Assembly: GCA_022566355.1 (NCBI GenBank)
Contig: JADFJB010000029.1
Span: 1 to 38,984 of the forward strand
DNA: 38,984 nucleotides
Reading direction: 5' to 3'
Source of the DNA: a candidate division KSB1 bacterium
GTDB lineage: Bacteria; Zhuqueibacterota; JdFR-76; DREG01
A model generated the notes under the pieces. The model searched no databases, was not told the origin of the DNA, and saw only the letters and a program-made list of their open reading frames with translations. Shown here in pieces: positions 17,517 to 26,194 of the stretch. Within the stretch, counting starts at the first letter, position 1; every line of letters starts with the position of its first letter. The position numbers and the translations under genes were made by a program.

Positions 17517-19337
17517 ATGACAAAAGAAAATAAGCCAATTCCCAATCCTCAGAAAAAGCAGAACGAATCACAAGAACAAACATCTGAAGGATTTGATGAT
17601 CTCAAGATTAAATACCTCGAATTAACCTCCCTTTTTGAAATTAATAAAATTCTAAATTCCAGTCTTGAACTCAGGACTATTTTGGATAACGTTTTATTAA
17701 CACCAATGGGGAGGTTGATGATAAGTAAGGGAATGGTTTTATTAGCGGATTCGAATGATATTTTACATATAAAAAATGTAAAAGGATTATCCACTCAATT
17801 GTTAGGAAGGCAATTCTCACTTCAAGAAATACCAAAAAACTCACTAACAAGAGACAAACTGGAAAACCGCAGCGAACCATTCTTTGATGAGTTCAGAAAA
17901 CACGGATTAGAAATAATAATCCCGATGATTGCAGATAGCAAATACCTTGGGATGATGGTATATGGTAATAAATTTGGTAAGATGTCTTTTGCCCAAGATG
18001 AGATAGATTTCTTGGAGTCCTTAGCTAATCTAGCTGTAATTGCAGTTGACAAGGCTCTGTTGTTTGAAGAGGTTCGTGAAGCGAATAAAAAATTAGACAA
18101 GAAAATTCAAGAATTAAACACAATGTTCGAAATAAGCCGCGAATTAAACTCATCTCTTGAAGAAGATAAAATTGCGCAGGTTCTGTCATTTGCTATTATG
18201 GGGGAATTATTAATTAATAAATGTATTATCATGATCGATAGCCATAACCAATTTAATATGGTTGTTGCTAAAGGAGCAAACCGTGAAATCAAGGAATTAG
18301 ACTTTAGTGCAATAAAAACAAACCTTATTGAAATCTTTGCTTCAGGGAAAACATACATTAGACTTGAGGATGTTAAAGAGAAAGCTGATCTCAAAGAGCC
18401 AATAGAAATATTAATAAATGGTGGGATCGAATTTCTTTTTTCGATGGTGAGTAAGGACCGAGTTCTGGGAATTATTGGAATTGGCAAAAAAATTAATAAT
18501 CAAGAAATTAGCGACGACGAGCTTGCATTTCTTGAAACTCTGGGCAATGAAACCATTATTTCCATTGAGAATGCGCAATTAGTTGACGAAATGCTGGAGA
18601 AACAACGACTAGAAGATGAGCTAATGATTGCCCGGGATATTCAGAAACAACTACTTCCCAGCACTCTTCCTGAAATTCCAGGTATCGAAATATTTGGCCG
18701 CAACGTTTCCAGTCGCGAAGTTGGGGGAGATTATTATGATTGCATTGAATTGTCGGATGATATTTATGGCATTGCAATTGCCGATGTCTCTGGGAAAAGT
18801 ACACCGGCTGCAATGTTAATGGCGAATCTTCAAGCTAGCTTAAGAGCTCTTTCCATTGATTATCGTAATCCTGAAGAAATGGTTTCGATTATTAATAATA
18901 TCATTTACAAAAATACAACTTTGGATAAATTTATTACGTTTTTCTATTGTATTTTAGATGTTAAAAAAAGAACAATCTTATACACAAATGCAGGGCATAA
19001 TCCTCCATACTTAATTCATTCAGACGGAACCTTAGAGACCTTGGAAACTGGTGGTTTAATATTAGGAGTCATGCCTGATGCACCTTATCAGTCAGCAACA
19101 GTAAAATTAAAAATTGGTGATATTTTGTTCATGTTTACCGATGGTATCACCGAAGCCATGAATGCAAATAATGAAGAATATGGTGAAAAAAGATTAGAAC
19201 CGCTTCTTAGTAGCTTGGTCAACCTCAAATTAGTGGACATTGTTTCCAAAGTAGATGACCAGATCGAAGAATTTGTCGGTAATATGCCACAGGCTGATGA
19301 CATGACAGTATTAGCTTTAAAAGTTTCTACTGATTGA
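17517..19337 (+). CDS. GAF-GAF-PP2C (SpoIIE-type) phosphatase
   Basis: A 606-residue soluble phosphatase. Two GAF-like domains begin with matching lead sequences (LFEINKILNSSLELRTILDN near residue 38 and MFEISRELNSSLEEDKIAQV near 202), which suggests internal duplication. The PP2C domain, about residues 365-606, opens with ARDIQKQLLPSTLPEIPG and has GGDYYDCIELS, IADVSGKSTPAAM (Ser where Gly is usual after the Lys), FTDGITEAMN and ADDMTVLAL. It follows the RsbW-like gene by 46 bp and closes the second partner-switching block. It could be the second, cytoplasmic input to the same STAS switch as the 8-TM phosphatase. Confidence 0.92.
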   Translation: MTKENKPIPNPQKKQNESQEQTSEGFDDLKIKYLELTSLFEINKILNSSLELRTILDNVLLTPMGRLMISKGMVLLADSNDILHIKNVKGLSTQLLGRQFSLQEIPKNSLTRDKLENRSEPFFDEFRKHGLEIIIPMIADSKYLGMMVYGNKFGKMSFAQDEIDFLESLANLAVIAVDKALLFEEVREANKKLDKKIQELNTMFEISRELNSSLEEDKIAQVLSFAIMGELLINKCIIMIDSHNQFNMVVAKGANREIKELDFSAIKTNLIEIFASGKTYIRLEDVKEKADLKEPIEILINGGIEFLFSMVSKDRVLGIIGIGKKINNQEISDDELAFLETLGNETIISIENAQLVDEMLEKQRLEDELMIARDIQKQLLPSTLPEIPGIEIFGRNVSSREVGGDYYDCIELSDDIYGIAIADVSGKSTPAAMLMANLQASLRALSIDYRNPEEMVSIINNIIYKNTTLDKFITFFYCILDVKKRTILYTNAGHNPPYLIHSDGTLETLETGGLILGVMPDAPYQSATVKLKIGDILFMFTDGITEAMNANNEEYGEKRLEPLLSSLVNLKLVDIVSKVDDQIEEFVGNMPQADDMTVLALKVSTD

Positions 19338-19506
19338 ATTTCAATTTCTGCTTGATCTGTTATCTAATTCAAATAAAGTATATCCTCCCTTTTTAATCTA
19401 TATTAACTCTGCTTCTTATTAAAATTTCTTGATAATTGCATCCAAACAAGTTAACATTTAATTTGGGATCATTTATTAATCAATAAGATGAAATGACAAG
19501 CGTAGA

Positions 19507-20913
19507 ATGATTCATTCTATAATTGTATTTTTGAATTCTATTTTGAATAAAATTCGCGATTTTTATCTCCATCTAAACCTGCAAGTTAAGTTTAGCCTGG
19601 TTATTGGTTCAATTACGATTGTCATGATTTTAGTGTTAAGTTGGGCTGTTTTGGAAGCTGGGAAATATGTTCTTAGAGAAAAAGTCGAAGCTGTATATAG
19701 ACTATCCATTCAAATTTTGGCAAGTGTAGCGAGCGAGAATTTACTCATAAAAAATCATGCGCCAATTCAGGAAGTAATCAATGATATTGTAATGGAAGGA
19801 TTTGAGAGCGCTTTTGTTATGGATAGAGACAGTGTTATTGTGGCACACTCGGATCTTTCACAAATCAACTCCACAAAAAGCGAATATAAATCTTACTTAT
19901 CTATGGTGGAAGATTTAAAAATCATTGAACATAGGAACAAATCAGAGTATTTACATAAAATTGTGATTAACACGAATCGGAATGGAATTGACCAAGAGAT
20001 AATTACAGGATTGGCTGGTATCGTTTTTTCTCACGCCATGATTCAGTCAGCTTTTAATACTGCAAAAAATATAATCCTTCTGCTAACAATAGGTATAATT
20101 TTGCTAAGTGTATTTTTTGTAAACATCTTTTCCAAACGATTATCATCAAATATTGTGAAACTATCCGACGGTGTTAAGGAATTGGAAAAAGGTAATTTGA
20201 ACGTAGTTATTAAAATAAAAAACAAAGATGAAATTGGATTGCTCGCCGATGAGTTTAACCGTATGGTGATAAGTCTACGGGAAAACATACAAATGAAAAA
20301 ATTTGTATCTTCTCTGACTGTCGATATGATCCAGAATCATTCCGGACAAGACGCTGATACTTCATCGATGATAAAGAAAGAGATTGCTGTTTTGTTCTCA
20401 GATATTCGGGGATTCACAAGTCTTTCGGAACGCATGGAACCGGAAGCGCTTGTTGATATTATAAATGTTTATTTGAATGTACAATCTCGTCATATTATTG
20501 ATAATAATGGTGTTATTGATAAGTTCGCCGGAGATCAGCTTATGGCTATTTTCCAAGGAGAGGATGCATCAGCTAATACAATTAAAGCCGCAGTCCATAT
20601 TCAAAAGGGGTTGATTGATATTAATCATGAGAGAAGAAAAGAGAAAAAAGAATGTTTAACCGTTGGAATTGGCATTAATTACGGGTTTGCTATTTTGGGC
20701 AGTATGGGAGCCAAATCACGTATGGACTATACCGCTATAGGTGATGTTGTAAATTTAGCCAGTAAACTTTGCAATTATGCACGTTCGGGTCATATTGTGA
20801 TCACAAAAACTGTACTTCAAAAATTAGACGAATCTTTTTCTGTAGTTAAAATGGAACCTGCAAAGCTTAGTGGTAGAAAAAATGCCGTGCCAATTTACCG
20901 TGTTACCTATTAA
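19507..20913 (+). CDS. Membrane class III adenylate cyclase with HAMP domain
   Basis: A 468-residue protein with TM1 at about residues 31-50, an extracytoplasmic domain up to about 185, TM2 at about 188-208 (IILLLTIGIILLSVFFVNIF), a HAMP linker to about 262, and a class III cyclase domain from about 285. Metal-binding Asp residues are D299 (LFSDIRGFTS) and D343 (FAGDQLMAIF). K339 and D407 (MDYTAIGD) match the adenine-selective pair, so ATP is the likely substrate. In VVNLASKL the Asn (N416) is kept, but the transition-state Arg four residues later is Lys (K420). It is probably co-transcribed with the PorV-TPR gene 5 bp downstream. Confidence 0.88.
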   Translation: MIHSIIVFLNSILNKIRDFYLHLNLQVKFSLVIGSITIVMILVLSWAVLEAGKYVLREKVEAVYRLSIQILASVASENLLIKNHAPIQEVINDIVMEGFESAFVMDRDSVIVAHSDLSQINSTKSEYKSYLSMVEDLKIIEHRNKSEYLHKIVINTNRNGIDQEIITGLAGIVFSHAMIQSAFNTAKNIILLLTIGIILLSVFFVNIFSKRLSSNIVKLSDGVKELEKGNLNVVIKIKNKDEIGLLADEFNRMVISLRENIQMKKFVSSLTVDMIQNHSGQDADTSSMIKKEIAVLFSDIRGFTSLSERMEPEALVDIINVYLNVQSRHIIDNNGVIDKFAGDQLMAIFQGEDASANTIKAAVHIQKGLIDINHERRKEKKECLTVGIGINYGFAILGSMGAKSRMDYTAIGDVVNLASKLCNYARSGHIVITKTVLQKLDESFSVVKMEPAKLSGRKNAVPIYRVTY

Positions 20914-20918
20914 ATTCA

Positions 20919-23159
20919 ATGAAAAAGTTACTAAATACACTAGCATTAATCTTGTTGCTATCTTTGATGAATGAATTGCATGGCCAATACAATAATTTTA
21001 CTTTTTTTGATGCCAGGTCAAAATCGTTGGGAGGGTTGTCTTCTACATTAACGCAATCTGCGTATTCTTTTTTATGGAATCCAGCCAACCTTAGTTTTAC
21101 CCGGCAACCCAATTTTAGTCTAAATGTGAATGAATCTTTTTTCTACAATAAAGCTGCAATTGCGGATTTTATACCCGGAATTGGTTCTGTTGGATTTACA
21201 GTTGGACGTATTCAAGCACCGACTCCTATCGACTATGCAGGTGTCGGATTAGCAAAATCTTATGCATCCGGCTTGAGAATAGGTTTTAGTTCAATGATCT
21301 TTGACCGTGAAAGATCTTATTCACCTCAATTCAATGTTGGCATGTCTTATTTTCCCTTTAGAAAGGTTGGAGAGAGAATTTTCGGGGTGCCTATTTATTG
21401 GGATAGAATAGGATTGGCTGCTGTAATTCAAAATATGGTTATTTCAAAGAAAAGGTTTGGAATACCCTTGCAGGCTAATTTCGGTGTTTCTTACGTTATT
21501 GCGCCATCATTTTTCCAAACATTTTCTGAACTTCAATTCACAAAAAACCGACGTGATTATATTCAAGGGATCGAAATAAAAAGTTTTAAATCGGCAGTTT
21601 TACGAACCGGCATTGCAAATTTTGATTCAAAAAGATGGTTATACGGTATGGGAGTCTTTCTTGGATCTTTACAACTTGACATCGTTTATGAGAGGTTCAA
21701 AGAAAAAATTCAATTCTCGGCAAATGTAAAGTTTGGAGAGACTCCGGCCACTCGTGCAAAGAAAAATTATGAACAGGGCATGAACTATCTTGACAATAAA
21801 GAAGTTGCGAAAGCATACTTCCATTTCCGTAATTCTATAGCTTATCAACCTGAGAATAAAACCTACCAAAGTACGTTCAAAATTGTCGATGTCAGGTACA
21901 AGTCGTCAGCCAGAAAAGAAAAAAAAATGTTAAGATCGGCGATAGAATATGAAAGAAAGGGAGAAAAATTGCTCGCCTTGATTCAATATGATAACATTCA
22001 CGATCAATTCCCAAATAATGAAATAGCTAAGAGAAAGGTTAACTTATTACGATCTTCAGCATCAAATGAATTGAATCCAGTTAGAAAGAGAATTAATGAA
22101 TTGTTGGAACAAAGTGATTTCGTAAATGCAAATCGTGTGCTCAGTAGGATTCACCACCTATTTCCGAACGATACCTTGATTTCACATTCAAAACAAATGA
22201 CGGAAGATACTTTGAAATACTTAGCAGAGAAAGAGTTTCTCTTGGGTCTTGGTTATTATTCTCAAAAAAAATACCGATCTGCTTTGAGTAAATTTGAAAA
22301 TGTAAAAAGATATGATCCTCTATATCCATCCATAAAGGAAAACTTGAAGGATGTTCAGAATCGCATTCAACATAAACAGTCGCAAATCGATAGCCTGGTT
22401 AAGATAGCTAGCCAATTGGAAACAAATGGGAATTACCTTGAAGCTGTAAACAAATATGGTATGGTTTTACAATTGGATTTTGAAAATCAAAAGGCATCCC
22501 AAGCCGTTCACCAGCTTAAACCTCAATTTGATCAACATTTGATGGATTTGCTAAAGAGAGCACAATCCGCTTATGAAATCCAAAACTTTAGGTTGTCAGA
22601 ATCACTATGCAGTGAAATTCTTAATTTAAAGAAAGATTACTTACCAGCAAAATATCTTATCCGGAAAATCAAAATTGAACGTGCTGAATTAGCAAAAAAA
22701 TTTGAATCATTAGGCGATGTTGCCTATAATCATGGTGATGATAGTACAGCATTAAAACATTACCTGAAAGCTAGGGAATTTAACCTGGGAAACAGTATGT
22801 ATTCAAATGCGGTAACCAGAACCAGGTTACGGATCGATAGGAACCGGAAATGGTCGCAGGCAAAAAAAGCATTGGCAGGCATGCAATATAATAAAGCAGA
22901 GGAACTTTCTATCCAACTTCTTGCAGCGGATCCTGGCCGCCAGGAGATTGCTACATTTATAAGTATAGTACGAACGGCAAAAAATCGTCAAATTACGATT
23001 CTCTTGCAAAGAGGAATTAAACAATATTCACAGAAACAATATCAAGCAGCTGCTGATACTTTTGATGAATTACTCAAATTAGATCAAACCCACAAAACAG
23101 CAAAAGAATATCGGAGACGAACCTTGGATATCATCACGGCTTTACAAAATATTAAATAA
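20919..23159 (+). CDS. PorV/PorQ-like outer-membrane barrel fused to TPR repeats
   Basis: A 746-residue exported protein. Residues 1-22 are a signal peptide (LLNTLALILLLSLMNELHG). Residues about 23-270 resemble the PorV/PorQ barrel family (FDARSKSLGGLSSTLTQSAY, FLWNPANLSF, PGIGSVGFTVGRI). From about residue 275 the protein is TPR-like helical repeats (ARAKKNYEQGMNYLDNKEVA, GLGYYSQKKYRSALSKFENV, GIKQYSQKQYQAAADTFDEL) to the C-terminus. PorV-type proteins of FCB bacteria serve as outer-membrane adaptors; the TPR part would face the periplasm here. It starts 5 bp after the cyclase stop, so the two are likely co-transcribed, and its job may be coupled to the cyclase's periplasmic sensor. Function is not proven. 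Confidence 0.75.
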   Translation: MKKLLNTLALILLLSLMNELHGQYNNFTFFDARSKSLGGLSSTLTQSAYSFLWNPANLSFTRQPNFSLNVNESFFYNKAAIADFIPGIGSVGFTVGRIQAPTPIDYAGVGLAKSYASGLRIGFSSMIFDRERSYSPQFNVGMSYFPFRKVGERIFGVPIYWDRIGLAAVIQNMVISKKRFGIPLQANFGVSYVIAPSFFQTFSELQFTKNRRDYIQGIEIKSFKSAVLRTGIANFDSKRWLYGMGVFLGSLQLDIVYERFKEKIQFSANVKFGETPATRAKKNYEQGMNYLDNKEVAKAYFHFRNSIAYQPENKTYQSTFKIVDVRYKSSARKEKKMLRSAIEYERKGEKLLALIQYDNIHDQFPNNEIAKRKVNLLRSSASNELNPVRKRINELLEQSDFVNANRVLSRIHHLFPNDTLISHSKQMTEDTLKYLAEKEFLLGLGYYSQKKYRSALSKFENVKRYDPLYPSIKENLKDVQNRIQHKQSQIDSLVKIASQLETNGNYLEAVNKYGMVLQLDFENQKASQAVHQLKPQFDQHLMDLLKRAQSAYEIQNFRLSESLCSEILNLKKDYLPAKYLIRKIKIERAELAKKFESLGDVAYNHGDDSTALKHYLKAREFNLGNSMYSNAVTRTRLRIDRNRKWSQAKKALAGMQYNKAEELSIQLLAADPGRQEIATFISIVRTAKNRQITILLQRGIKQYSQKQYQAAADTFDELLKLDQTHKTAKEYRRRTLDIITALQNIK

Positions 23160-23161
23160 CT

Positions 23162-23258
23162 TGGATAATTCATGAATTGCAGTTTTAAGCATAAATCCCT
23201 CTTAGTTGTCATCCCGTCTCGACGGGATGACAGTGATAAGGTTTATGAATAGATCAGG
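23162..23258. repeat. Dispersed repeat family B, compact copy
   Basis: A 97-bp element with the same ends as the 1706-2075 repeat (TGGATAATTCATGAAT at the left, CAGTGATAAGGTTTATGAAT at the right). The centre is a perfect hairpin at 23208-23231, GTCATCCCGTC against GACGGGATGAC with a TC loop. It has no T-run, so it is not a canonical terminator, but the hairpin could affect read-through from the PorV-TPR gene or mRNA stability. It sits between that gene and moaA. Confidence 0.8.
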
Positions 23259-23295
23259 AATAATTAAATAATAGAAGATTGTAAAGGATTTTATA

Positions 23296-24285
23296 ATGAT
23301 GTTGGATAACCACAACAGACCCGTCAATTACTTGCGCTTATCCGTAACAGATCGATGTAACCTGAGATGTACTTATTGTATGCCGGCAAAGGGTATCATT
23401 TACCTGCCAAGAAAAGAAATCCTGACATATGAAGAAATGGAACGGCTTGTGACTCTACTTGTGAAAATTGGAGTTAACAAGGTCCGAATTACCGGGGGGG
23501 AGCCCTTTCTTAGAAAAGGGTTAATTAATTTCTTAAAAGCCATAAGTTCGATCCCTGGTTTGGATGAAATTAACATAACGACAAATGGTGTTTTGACTGA
23601 AAAACATGTTCCGGAACTTAAGAAAATAGGTATAGCCGGCATTAATTTAAGTCTCGATACAACGGATGCCCAACAATTCAAAGAAATTACCAGGAGAGAT
23701 GAACATGCCCAGGTGATGGCCTGTTTCCATAAAATACTTGAATATGGAATTCCTTTAAAGTTGAATGCCGTCATTATGGAAGGGATCAATACAGAGCAGA
23801 TTATTCCTCTTGCATATCTTTCAAAAAAATATCCAATTGACATGAGATATATTGAAGAAATGCCATTTAATGGCACCTCGGAGGATTTTCAAAAACTTCA
23901 ATGGAACTCAAATAGAATATTTAATACTCTGCAAGAAAACTTTGATGGAATGACAAGATTACCTGAAAAACCAAATTCTACTTCAATGACTTATAAAATA
24001 CCCGGGCATGCTGGAACGGTTGGAATCATAGCAGGATTTTCGCGGTTGTTTTGCGGAACTTGTAATCGATTGAGAATAACAGCTAAAGGTATGCTTAAAA
24101 CCTGCCTGTATGATGATGGAGTTCTCGACCTGCAGAAAATGCTAAGATCCGATTGTGATGATCTGGAAATTCAACAATCAATAATCAATTGCATTGGTAA
24201 TCGGTTTAAGGATGGATTTGAAGCACAAGAAAATCGAACTGAGCAAAGACTAGTATCCGAATCCATGTCTGAAATAGGCGGATAA
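23296..24285 (+). CDS. moaA: GTP 3',8-cyclase MoaA
   Basis: A 329-residue radical SAM enzyme that converts GTP to 3',8-cyclo-GTP, the first step of molybdopterin synthesis. The N-terminal radical-SAM motif is CNLRCTYCMPAKG. ITGGEPFLRKG follows. The C-terminal cluster has FCGTCNRLRITAKGMLKTC, the second [4Fe-4S] site that binds GTP. The protein ends in GG, the family's C-terminal double glycine needed for activity. The start is ATG with AAAGGA upstream. First gene of a moaA, moaC-mogA, moaD, moaE series. Confidence 0.97.
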   Translation: MMLDNHNRPVNYLRLSVTDRCNLRCTYCMPAKGIIYLPRKEILTYEEMERLVTLLVKIGVNKVRITGGEPFLRKGLINFLKAISSIPGLDEINITTNGVLTEKHVPELKKIGIAGINLSLDTTDAQQFKEITRRDEHAQVMACFHKILEYGIPLKLNAVIMEGINTEQIIPLAYLSKKYPIDMRYIEEMPFNGTSEDFQKLQWNSNRIFNTLQENFDGMTRLPEKPNSTSMTYKIPGHAGTVGIIAGFSRLFCGTCNRLRITAKGMLKTCLYDDGVLDLQKMLRSDCDDLEIQQSIINCIGNRFKDGFEAQENRTEQRLVSESMSEIGG

Positions 24286-24309
24286 CTTTGAAGAATAATA
24301 AGCTATATT

Positions 24310-25218
24310 ATGATTGATGTAAGCCCGAAATTTAACACTTTAAGGTATGCGAAAGCAAGTGGTGTTTTATCAGCTGGAAAGGAAACTATTCTCAGGGTAA
24401 AAGAAAAAACTGTCCCCAAAGGTGACGTTCTTGCTACAGCAAGAAGCGCTGGAATTCAAGCTGCCAAAAAGACTTCAGATTGGATCGTATTTTGTCATCC
24501 CATACCTATCGATTGGGCTGATATTTCTTTTGAAATTAAGTCGAACCAGATTCAAGTTATCGCAGAAGTGAAAACAATTTGGAAAACAGGTGTGGAAATG
24601 GAAGCGCTTAGTGCCGTATCTGCTGCATTATTAAACATTTATGATATGCTTAAACCTTTGGATGAATCGCTTTTTTTAGGTGACATCAAATTATTGCAAA
24701 AACAAGGGGGAAAGTCCGATTTCATAGATCAATTTGAAGCTCCTTTGAAAGCTGCGGTTTTAGTCATATCCGATAGCACATTTTCCGGAAAACGGGAAGA
24801 TAAATCGGGCAAGTTAATTCAAAAATTTTTGTGCAATCAGCCTATTTCAGTGGATGACTACCAAATTCTTCCGGATGAAATTGGACAAATTCGGGAGAAA
24901 CTCATTGATTTAGTAGATAACCGCAAAATCGATTTGATTTTTACAACAGGTGGAACGGGATTAAGCCCTCGTGATGTTACACCGGAAGCAACTAAAGACA
25001 TTATTCATAAATCAATTCCAGGTATCGCAGAAACCATTAGGAGACATGGAAAGGAAAGGACTCCTTATGCAATGCTCTCTCGAGAGATATGTGGAGTCCG
25101 GAATCAAAGTATGATAATCAATTTGCCCGGCAGTACAAAAGGGGTTAAAGAAAGTTTACAGGCTATTTTCCCCGGGATATTACATGCATTTCCAATTATT
25201 CATGGGGATGGCCATTGA
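24310..25218 (+). CDS. moaC: Bifunctional MoaC-MogA/MoaB fusion
   Basis: A 302-residue fusion. Residues 1-140 are MoaC (cyclic pyranopterin monophosphate synthase): MIDVSPKFNTLRYAKASG, CHPIPIDWADISF, KTGVEMEALSAVS and IYDMLK. Residues about 147-302 are MogA/MoaB (molybdopterin adenylyltransferase): VISDSTFSGKREDKSG, TTGGTGLSPRDVTPEAT, REICGVRNQSMIINLPGSTK. One polypeptide would thus carry the second step of the pathway and the adenylylation before Mo insertion. Such fusions are known as MoaCB in some bacteria. It lies 24 bp after moaA in the same direction. No separate mogA or moeA is in the window. Confidence 0.95.
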   Translation: MIDVSPKFNTLRYAKASGVLSAGKETILRVKEKTVPKGDVLATARSAGIQAAKKTSDWIVFCHPIPIDWADISFEIKSNQIQVIAEVKTIWKTGVEMEALSAVSAALLNIYDMLKPLDESLFLGDIKLLQKQGGKSDFIDQFEAPLKAAVLVISDSTFSGKREDKSGKLIQKFLCNQPISVDDYQILPDEIGQIREKLIDLVDNRKIDLIFTTGGTGLSPRDVTPEATKDIIHKSIPGIAETIRRHGKERTPYAMLSREICGVRNQSMIINLPGSTKGVKESLQAIFPGILHAFPIIHGDGH

Positions 25219-25250
25219 TTAAAAAACTTCATTTCAACGATTAATTTTCA

Positions 25251-25496
25251 ATGCAAGTAGAAGTACGGTTTTTTGCTGTTTGCCGTGATATCGCAGGTTG
25301 TGAATCATTAACACTTGATTTGCCGTTTGATGCAACTGGTGAACTGTTATGGGATCAAGTCATTGCTAAAATTCCACGACTAGAGCCCTTTAGAAAACAG
25401 GGTCGGCTGGCTGTAAATCTAGAATACGTAAAAGATACCATTCAATTACATGAAGGTGATGAAATATGTATTATTCCACCGGTGAGCGGTGGATAA
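25251..25496 (+). CDS. moaD: Molybdopterin synthase sulfur carrier subunit MoaD
   Basis: An 81-residue ubiquitin-like protein. It opens with VEVRFFAVCRDIAGCESLTL and ends in EICIIPPVSGG, the C-terminal Gly-Gly that is adenylylated by MoeB and then carries the thiocarboxylate. Spacing to the fusion gene is 32 bp and to moaE 27 bp. An activating MoeB is not encoded intact here; a decayed moeB-like fragment is at 30435-30741. Confidence 0.95.
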   Translation: MQVEVRFFAVCRDIAGCESLTLDLPFDATGELLWDQVIAKIPRLEPFRKQGRLAVNLEYVKDTIQLHEGDEICIIPPVSGG

Positions 25497-25529
25497 TTTA
25501 CTTTATAAATTTGAATAGGACTATTGAGA

Positions 25530-25970
25530 TTGATTGAAGATCAAAAGAAATATATTGAAATCATCGCCAAAGAATTAAATTATCAAAAGTTATACAATTT
25601 TGTTGCATCAAGTTCCTGTGGCGCTATCGATATTTTTATTGGTACTGTTCGATGTCATGCAGAAGGGCAAAGTGTCAAAGCTATTGAATACCATGGGTAT
25701 CCTGAAATGGCCGAAAAAGAACTTGCCTTAATTTGTGAAAATGCAATGAAAAAATGGCCGGTATACCGTGTGGCTGTGCAGCATCGTCTTGGATTATTGC
25801 AATTAAAAGAAGCAAGTGTGATGATTATGGTTTCATCTGCTCATAGAGCTGAAACTTTTGCTGCTTGTAAATTTATTATTGAAGAAATTAAAGTCAATCT
25901 ACCTATTTGGAAAAAGGAAATATTTGTAGACGGAAAAAGGCAATGGAAGAATACATCTTTTATGCCGTGA
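25530..25970 (+). CDS. moaE: Molybdopterin synthase catalytic subunit MoaE
   Basis: About 147 residues. Typical MoaE blocks are GAIDIFIGTVRCHAEGQSV, the EYHGYPEMAEKE turn, VQHRLGLLQLKEASVMIMV, SSAHRAETFAACKFIIEEIK and LPIWKKEIF, the last with the active-site lysine. It sits 27-33 bp after moaD, as in standard moaDE pairs. No ATG is available: TTG codons lie at 25524 and 25530. AGGA ends at 25520, which is only 3 bp from the first but 9 bp from the second, so 25530 is preferred. Confidence 0.94.
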   Translation: MIEDQKKYIEIIAKELNYQKLYNFVASSSCGAIDIFIGTVRCHAEGQSVKAIEYHGYPEMAEKELALICENAMKKWPVYRVAVQHRLGLLQLKEASVMIMVSSAHRAETFAACKFIIEEIKVNLPIWKKEIFVDGKRQWKNTSFMP

Positions 25971-26194
25971 AATGGTAGGGGACAGAAAATACCAATAGTT
26001 AATATTATCAATTCATACCTTAAATTATATATAATTTTAGACCGATTAAATAAATGTGCGATAAAAATGGTTTAACCGGCTATTGTGGAACTTGTCGTTG
26101 AATATCTCGTTGTTTATTAATATACTTATCGCTTTTAATTAACAAGCCGAATTATTTATTTAGAATAACAGATAGGAAAGGACATGAGGAGTTA

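Noticed and set aside
23208-23231. Perfect hairpin as a Rho-independent terminator after the PorV-TPR gene
   Set aside because: No T-run follows, and the same sequence recurs as the core of repeat family B at another locus.
23400-23876. 158-codon minus-strand frame
   Set aside because: Antisense to moaA, whose motifs are all in the plus frame.
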